NCBI GenBank assembly: GCA_043782425.1
Contig: JAYWAM010000113.1
Location: 1 to 16,738, forward strand
Length of the DNA: 16,738 nt
Origin: JAYWAM01 sp043782425
Lineage (GTDB): Bacteria; Pseudomonadota; Gammaproteobacteria; Burkholderiales; Usitatibacteraceae
Direction of reading: 5' to 3'
Shown here: positions 14,200-16,738 of the stretch, piece after piece
Position numbering within the stretch: the stretch's first letter is position 1
How the letters are laid out: every line of letters begins with the position of its first letter
Program-made: the position numbers and the translations under genes
The notes under the pieces: model-generated
Told to the model about the DNA's origin: nothing
The model's database searches: none
Seen by the model: the letters and a program-made list of their open reading frames with translations, nothing else

Positions 14200-14858
14200 C
14201 GCTTGCGCGGCGCCTGCTTGCCGAGGCGCTGGGCAGTGTGTTGCTACTCGCCATCGTAGTAGGGTCGGGGATCATGGGCGAGCGGCTGTCGGGTGGCAAT
14301 GCAGCCATAGCACTACTCGCCAACAGCCTTGCCACCGGCGCGGGCCTGGTGGTGTTGATCCTGTGGTTTGGCCCGCTTTCCGGTGCGCACTTCAATCCCG
14401 TGGTTTCGCTGGTCATGACGCTGGAAAAGAAATTGCCGTGGCGCGACTGCCTCGCCTACTCGGCGGCGCAGACGGCGGGCGCGCTGGCGGGCGTTGCGCT
14501 GGCGCACTTGATGTTTGATCTGCCGCTTTTTGCGGCGGGTGTAAAAGTGCGCAGTGGCATCGGGCAGTTCACCAGTGAAGTGGTGGCCGCGTTCGGGTTG
14601 ATAGGCATCATTCTCGCGTGTATGCGCACGCGGCCGCACGCGATTCCTTATGCCGTTGGCCTATATATTCTCGCCGCCTACTGGTTTACCGCCTCAACCT
14701 CGTTTGCCAATCCCGCCGTGACTATTGCGCGCGCTGCAAGCGATACGTTCGCCAATATTCGCGCTGAAGACGTGCTGCCCTTCATCGCCGCCCAAATACT
14801 CGGTGCGTTGCTTGCATGGGTGACGCACCGGGGGTTGTGGGGAAAAGCGGCGCTCTAA
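14196..14858 (+). CDS. MIP-family aquaglyceroporin, probable arsenite channel (AqpS-like)
   Basis: A 220-residue membrane channel with the two half-helix motifs of the aquaporin family: NPV (67-69 in SGAHFNPVVS) and NPA (172-174 in SFANPAVTIARA). About six hydrophobic segments are visible. The first motif is NPV instead of NPA, a variation seen in some bacterial members. Coupled by ATGA overlap to arsC, it is probably the exit route for arsenite, as AqpS is in the Sinorhizobium meliloti ars operon. No arsB, acr3 or arsR is visible in the window, so this channel would be the only local efflux path. Substrate is inferred from context. Confidence 0.87.
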   Translation: MTLARRLLAEALGSVLLLAIVVGSGIMGERLSGGNAAIALLANSLATGAGLVVLILWFGPLSGAHFNPVVSLVMTLEKKLPWRDCLAYSAAQTAGALAGVALAHLMFDLPLFAAGVKVRSGIGQFTSEVVAAFGLIGIILACMRTRPHAIPYAVGLYILAAYWFTASTSFANPAVTIARAASDTFANIRAEDVLPFIAAQILGALLAWVTHRGLWGKAAL

Positions 14859-14879
14859 AAGCTGTGTCGGTACCGTACC

Positions 14880-14907
14880 AACTAAAGCAACTAAAGGGTA
14901 ACTAAAG
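14880..14907. repeat. Three short AACTAAAG repeats
   Basis: AACTAAAG occurs at 14880-14887, 14889-14896 and 14900-14907, just after the aquaporin gene and immediately before the direct repeat that borders the MITE-like element. No gene is seen here; function unknown. Confidence 0.6.
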
Positions 14908-15123
14908 GGGTCAGGGTCTCATGGCACTCGGTTAAGCGTTTTCTGAGCCAAAACAGGCGGTCATGCCTCAAGGAATCACACTTTTCAAATAGTAAAAGCT
15001 CGTCGTCCCAGCGAAGGCTGGGACCCAGTCCTCCCAATAGTCTGATATACGATGGACTAGATCCCAGCCTACGCTGGGATGACGCTTTTTTTCGCTTAAC
15101 CGAGTGCCATGAGGGTCAGGGTC
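14908..15123. mobile_element. MITE-like element with 20-bp terminal inverted repeats and 11-bp direct repeats
   Basis: TCATGGCACTCGGTTAAGCG (14919-14938) is repeated as an exact inverse at 15093-15112. Directly outside both ends stands the same 11-base sequence GGGTCAGGGTC (14908-14918 and 15113-15123) in direct orientation, as a target-site duplication would. The element proper is 194 bp and has no coding capacity. The end resembles that of IS4 (TAATGCCGATCAGTTAAG) at 13 of 18 positions, and IS4-type elements make duplications of about 11 bp, so an IS4-family transposase may have mobilised it; that is inference. The interior holds a second, imperfect inverted repeat. Confidence 0.7.
14994..15092. 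terminator. Long hairpin with flanking A and T runs, possible bidirectional terminator
   Basis: Two 31-base arms (15001-15031 and 15054-15084) pair at 27 of 31 positions around a 22-base loop. Each arm also contains its own small hairpin (CCCAGC...GCTGGG), as in REP-type repeats. AAAAG (14994-14998) and the T7 run (15086-15092) extend the stem and supply the U-tract on the plus strand. It lies about 140 bases after the aquaporin stop and so could end the phnC operon, and on the other strand the RAYT remnant. It is inside the MITE-like element. Confidence 0.5.
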
Positions 15124-15130
15124 ATTTGGT

Positions 15131-15622
15131 TCACAACTCCAGTGTTCCCCCCGGCGGCGGCATTGAGGGTTCGCCTTCCAGGCGTGGCCACCCGCGCACT
15201 CGTGCTTCTCGCCGCATGCCGGTTGTCCTTTCGATCTTGGCGTAAAAGCGCGAATTGCCCAGCGGCTGATTCTGATTCAGCGCGAGCCGGATGTCGGCTA
15301 TCGCCGCCCCGTCCAGGTGCGCGCGGAACAGTGCGCGATAGGCTGCCTGCCGGGCTTTGTCGTTTGATCCCAGCGCGAGATACAACGCGTTGGGGGTAAT
15401 CCGCTCATCCGCCGCCCCCAGCGCATTGTGCCGGTAGCTGGTCCAGCGGTAGTGCGCCGGGTCGCCGACCAGCGCCGCGCGAACGGGGTTGAGCTCGATG
15501 TAGCGCTGGCAAGTCAGCAGATAGGTGTCGGCTTGAACGACCGAGGACTTGTAGCGGCTGTCCCACAGGGCGCCGGTACGTCCCTGCGTGCGATTGATGT
15601 ACTGCACGTAGCGCCGCCCCAG
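15131..15622 (-). pseudogene. Truncated RAYT (REP-associated tyrosine transposase), C-terminal part
   Basis: The reading frame covers the C-terminal two-thirds of a RAYT: LGRRYVQYINRTQGRTGALW, TYLLTCQRYIELNPVRAALV, NALYLALGSNDKARQAAYRA, then a tail ending at a stop at 15131. Homology to the intact RAYT at right begins exactly at LGRRYV (residue 80 of that protein). The first about 80 residues, including the HUH histidines, are missing. Upstream the frame runs into an 18-base tandem repeat with an in-frame stop. A GTG at 15607 could start translation but the product would lack the catalytic centre. The two RAYTs are clearly diverged, so it is not a recent copy. Confidence 0.8.
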
Positions 15623-15623
15623 A

Positions 15624-15659
15624 GGGGTCTTCGGGGGTCAGGGGGTCTTCGGGGGTCAG
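15624..15659. repeat. Two tandem copies of an 18-bp G-rich repeat
   Basis: GGGGTCTTCGGGGGTCAG occurs at 15624-15641 and again, identical, at 15642-15659. The end of the second copy merges with the left inverted repeat of the intact RAYT element. It sits at the broken end of the truncated RAYT gene. Confidence 0.85.
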
Positions 15660-16442
15660 AGTAACCATTCTTTTTGCATGGCCGATGATTTAGACTGGGA
15701 CCTATGCCACGCCGCCCTCGTCTCGACCAACCCGGACTGCCGCAGCATGTCATTCAGCGCGGCAACAACCGCAGTGCGTGTTTCTTCGCTGACGACGATT
15801 ACTACTGCTATCTGCATTGGCTAAGGAAGGCCGCAGCCGACCATAACGTGGCAGTTCATGCGTACGTGCTCATGACCAACCATGTGCATATTCTCGCGAC
15901 ACCCGCCAAGCCGGGCGCCTTGGCGACGATGATGCAGAGCCTGGGGCGGCGCTACGTTCGCTATGTGAACGCCACCTACAAGCGCAGTGGCACGCTATGG
16001 GAGGGTCGCTACAAGGCCGGGGCTGTGGATGCCGAGGACTACCTGCTGCGAGTTTATCGCTACATCGAACTTAACCCGGTGCGGGCAAGTTTGGTGGTGT
16101 ATCCTCGCGAGTATCAGTGGTCCAGCCATGCGGTCAATGGAGGCGGCAAGGCAAGCGACTGGTTGAAAGCGCACGCACTCTATCTTGCGCTTGGAAGGGG
16201 GCCAGCCGAGCGGACTGAGGCCTACCTGGCGTTGTTCCAAACCGAACTGGACCCGCAAGACACTGCCCGGATACGGAGCGCAGTCAATCTTGGAATTGGT
16301 GTTGGCGACGCGCGCTTTCGAGAAGAGCTTGAGGCGGCACAGCAGGCGAAGAAGAAGGGCGGTCGCAAATGCAAGCATGAACCCGCGCAGGTTGTTGGCG
16401 AGCAGGCCGATCTGTTTTGAAAAGAATGGTTACTCTGACCCC
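15652..16442 (+). mobile_element. RAYT element bounded by perfect 23-bp inverted repeats
   Basis: The 23 bases at 15652-15674 (starting GGGGTCAGAGTAACC) recur as an exact inverse at 16420-16442 (ending GGTTACTCTGACCCC). Between them is only the RAYT gene; the right repeat starts with the last base of its stop codon. No clear target duplication is seen outside the repeats. The arrangement suggests a 791-bp mobile unit, though RAYTs are usually thought of as single-copy genes flanked by REP sequences they recognise. Confidence 0.7.
15704..16420 (+). CDS. REP-associated tyrosine transposase (RAYT, Y1 family)
   Basis: A 238-residue intact member of the Y1/HUH transposase group that handles REP-type palindromes. 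The N-terminus PRRPRLDQPGLPQHVIQRGN is typical of RAYTs; the HUH motif is MTNHVHIL with H60 and H62; YLLRVYRYIELNPVRASLV (113-131) contains the candidate catalytic tyrosines and the family hallmark IELNPVRA. The lysine-rich tail (AKKKGGRKCKHE) may bind DNA. The start ATG has only a weak ribosome site. No frameshift or internal stop. Flanking inverted repeats suggest its recognition ends. Confidence 0.92.
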   Translation: MPRRPRLDQPGLPQHVIQRGNNRSACFFADDDYYCYLHWLRKAAADHNVAVHAYVLMTNHVHILATPAKPGALATMMQSLGRRYVRYVNATYKRSGTLWEGRYKAGAVDAEDYLLRVYRYIELNPVRASLVVYPREYQWSSHAVNGGGKASDWLKAHALYLALGRGPAERTEAYLALFQTELDPQDTARIRSAVNLGIGVGDARFREELEAAQQAKKKGGRKCKHEPAQVVGEQADLF

Positions 16443-16458
16443 GAGCGTTCCGAGCGTT
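16441..16458. repeat. Tandem 9-bp repeat
   Basis: CCGAGCGTT occurs twice without a gap (16441-16449, 16450-16458), directly after the right inverted repeat of the RAYT element. The rest of the gap up to 16562 is AT-rich and holds the palindrome GACAATTGTC (16503-16512); no gene is seen in it. Confidence 0.6.
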
Positions 16459-16562
16459 TTAAGTTCACAATTTTCCAAGTATCCAATACAAGGGCTCAAT
16501 CAGACAATTGTCATAGACAAAGCCGGTGCAATAACAATATTAGGTAAGTAAGGAGGATTAAT

Positions 16563-16685
16563 ATGGCAATCGATCTGTTTTGTTATTCGACAATCGCTAC
16601 AGACGAAGTAAAAAATATTATTAAGCGTTTGTCTAATGACCTCAAGAGTGCCGAGTTCTTGACCACATTTCCGGTTCAGCGTTGA
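16563..16685 (+). CDS. Small unidentified protein, possibly frameshifted
   Basis: A 40-codon reading frame (MAIDLFCYSTIATDEVKNII...) is preceded by a near-perfect ribosome site, TAAGGAGG, eight bases before the ATG. It stops at 16683-16685. I do not recognise it. In another frame (offset by -1) the sequence continues from about 16640 as VLDHISGSALIMFVIYDPLL and ends in a stop exactly at 16738, so the gene may be longer and interrupted by a frameshift or sequencing error. The region is AT-richer than the rest of the window, suggesting different origin. A real short peptide and a broken gene are both possible. Confidence 0.4.
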   Translation: MAIDLFCYSTIATDEVKNIIKRLSNDLKSAEFLTTFPVQR

Positions 16686-16738
16686 TCATGTTCGTGATCT
16701 ACGATCCACTGCTCCGTAAGGCGGTCGAGTTCGTCTAA

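Noticed and set aside
14869..14879. GGTACCGTACC palindrome after the aquaporin gene as terminator
   Set aside because: Only a 5-bp stem, no room for a loop and no T-run.
1..16738. tRNA, rRNA, riboswitch or CRISPR array
   Set aside because: No tRNA-like cloverleaf, rRNA stretch or regularly spaced repeat array was noticed; the repeats present are short tandem or inverted ones near the transposases.

Overview
The window looks like a chromosomal segment from a proteobacterium, most likely a betaproteobacterium (perhaps Nitrosomonadales; this is inferred from gene content and protein style only). It is an accessory locus for using reduced phosphorus. A carbon-phosphorus (C-P) lyase operon on the minus strand, a signalling cassette on the plus strand, and a phosphonate/phosphite uptake-and-oxidation operon on the plus strand lie side by side, followed by a patch of repeats and REP-associated transposases.

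Layout. Positions 1-4996 (minus strand) hold phnG-phnH-phnI-phnJ-phnK-phnL-phnM, tightly packed with ATGA overlaps or gaps of a few bases; phnM runs off the left edge. Divergently, 5089-6405 encodes one polypeptide joining a DUF1045 domain (with two HxT/HxS motifs of 2H-phosphoesterase type) to PhnN, ribose 1,5-bisphosphokinase. From 6547 to 9496 are three overlapping or adjacent genes: a membrane-anchored CheA-like kinase without a CheW-like domain, a stand-alone CheY-like receiver and a CheX-like phosphatase. On the minus strand, 9581-10009 encodes a Lys/Ala-rich protein with a possible ribbon-helix-helix C-terminus and tandem repeats in its promoter. From 10187 to 14858 the plus strand carries phnC-phnD-phnE-ptxD-arsC-aquaporin, closely spaced and probably one operon. 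From 14859 to the end lie a 194-bp MITE-like element, a truncated RAYT transposase, an intact RAYT transposase between perfect 23-bp inverted repeats, and a small unidentified ORF at the right edge.

How the parts fit. PhnCDE imports phosphonates and perhaps phosphite; PtxD oxidises phosphite to phosphate. PhnGHIJKLM turns phosphonates into 5-phosphoribosyl 1,2-cyclic phosphate, and PhnN makes PRPP after the cyclic phosphate is opened. No phnP is visible, and the DUF1045 half of the PhnN fusion is the best local candidate for that step. ArsC and the aquaporin would deal with arsenate entering by phosphate-starved transport. I found Pho-box-like sites with the same geometry (18-bp box, 10-bp gap, -10) ahead of three transcription units: phnG, the CheA-like gene and phnC. 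If real, phosphate starvation controls the signalling cassette together with both metabolic operons. These sites were aligned by eye and need a scored search.
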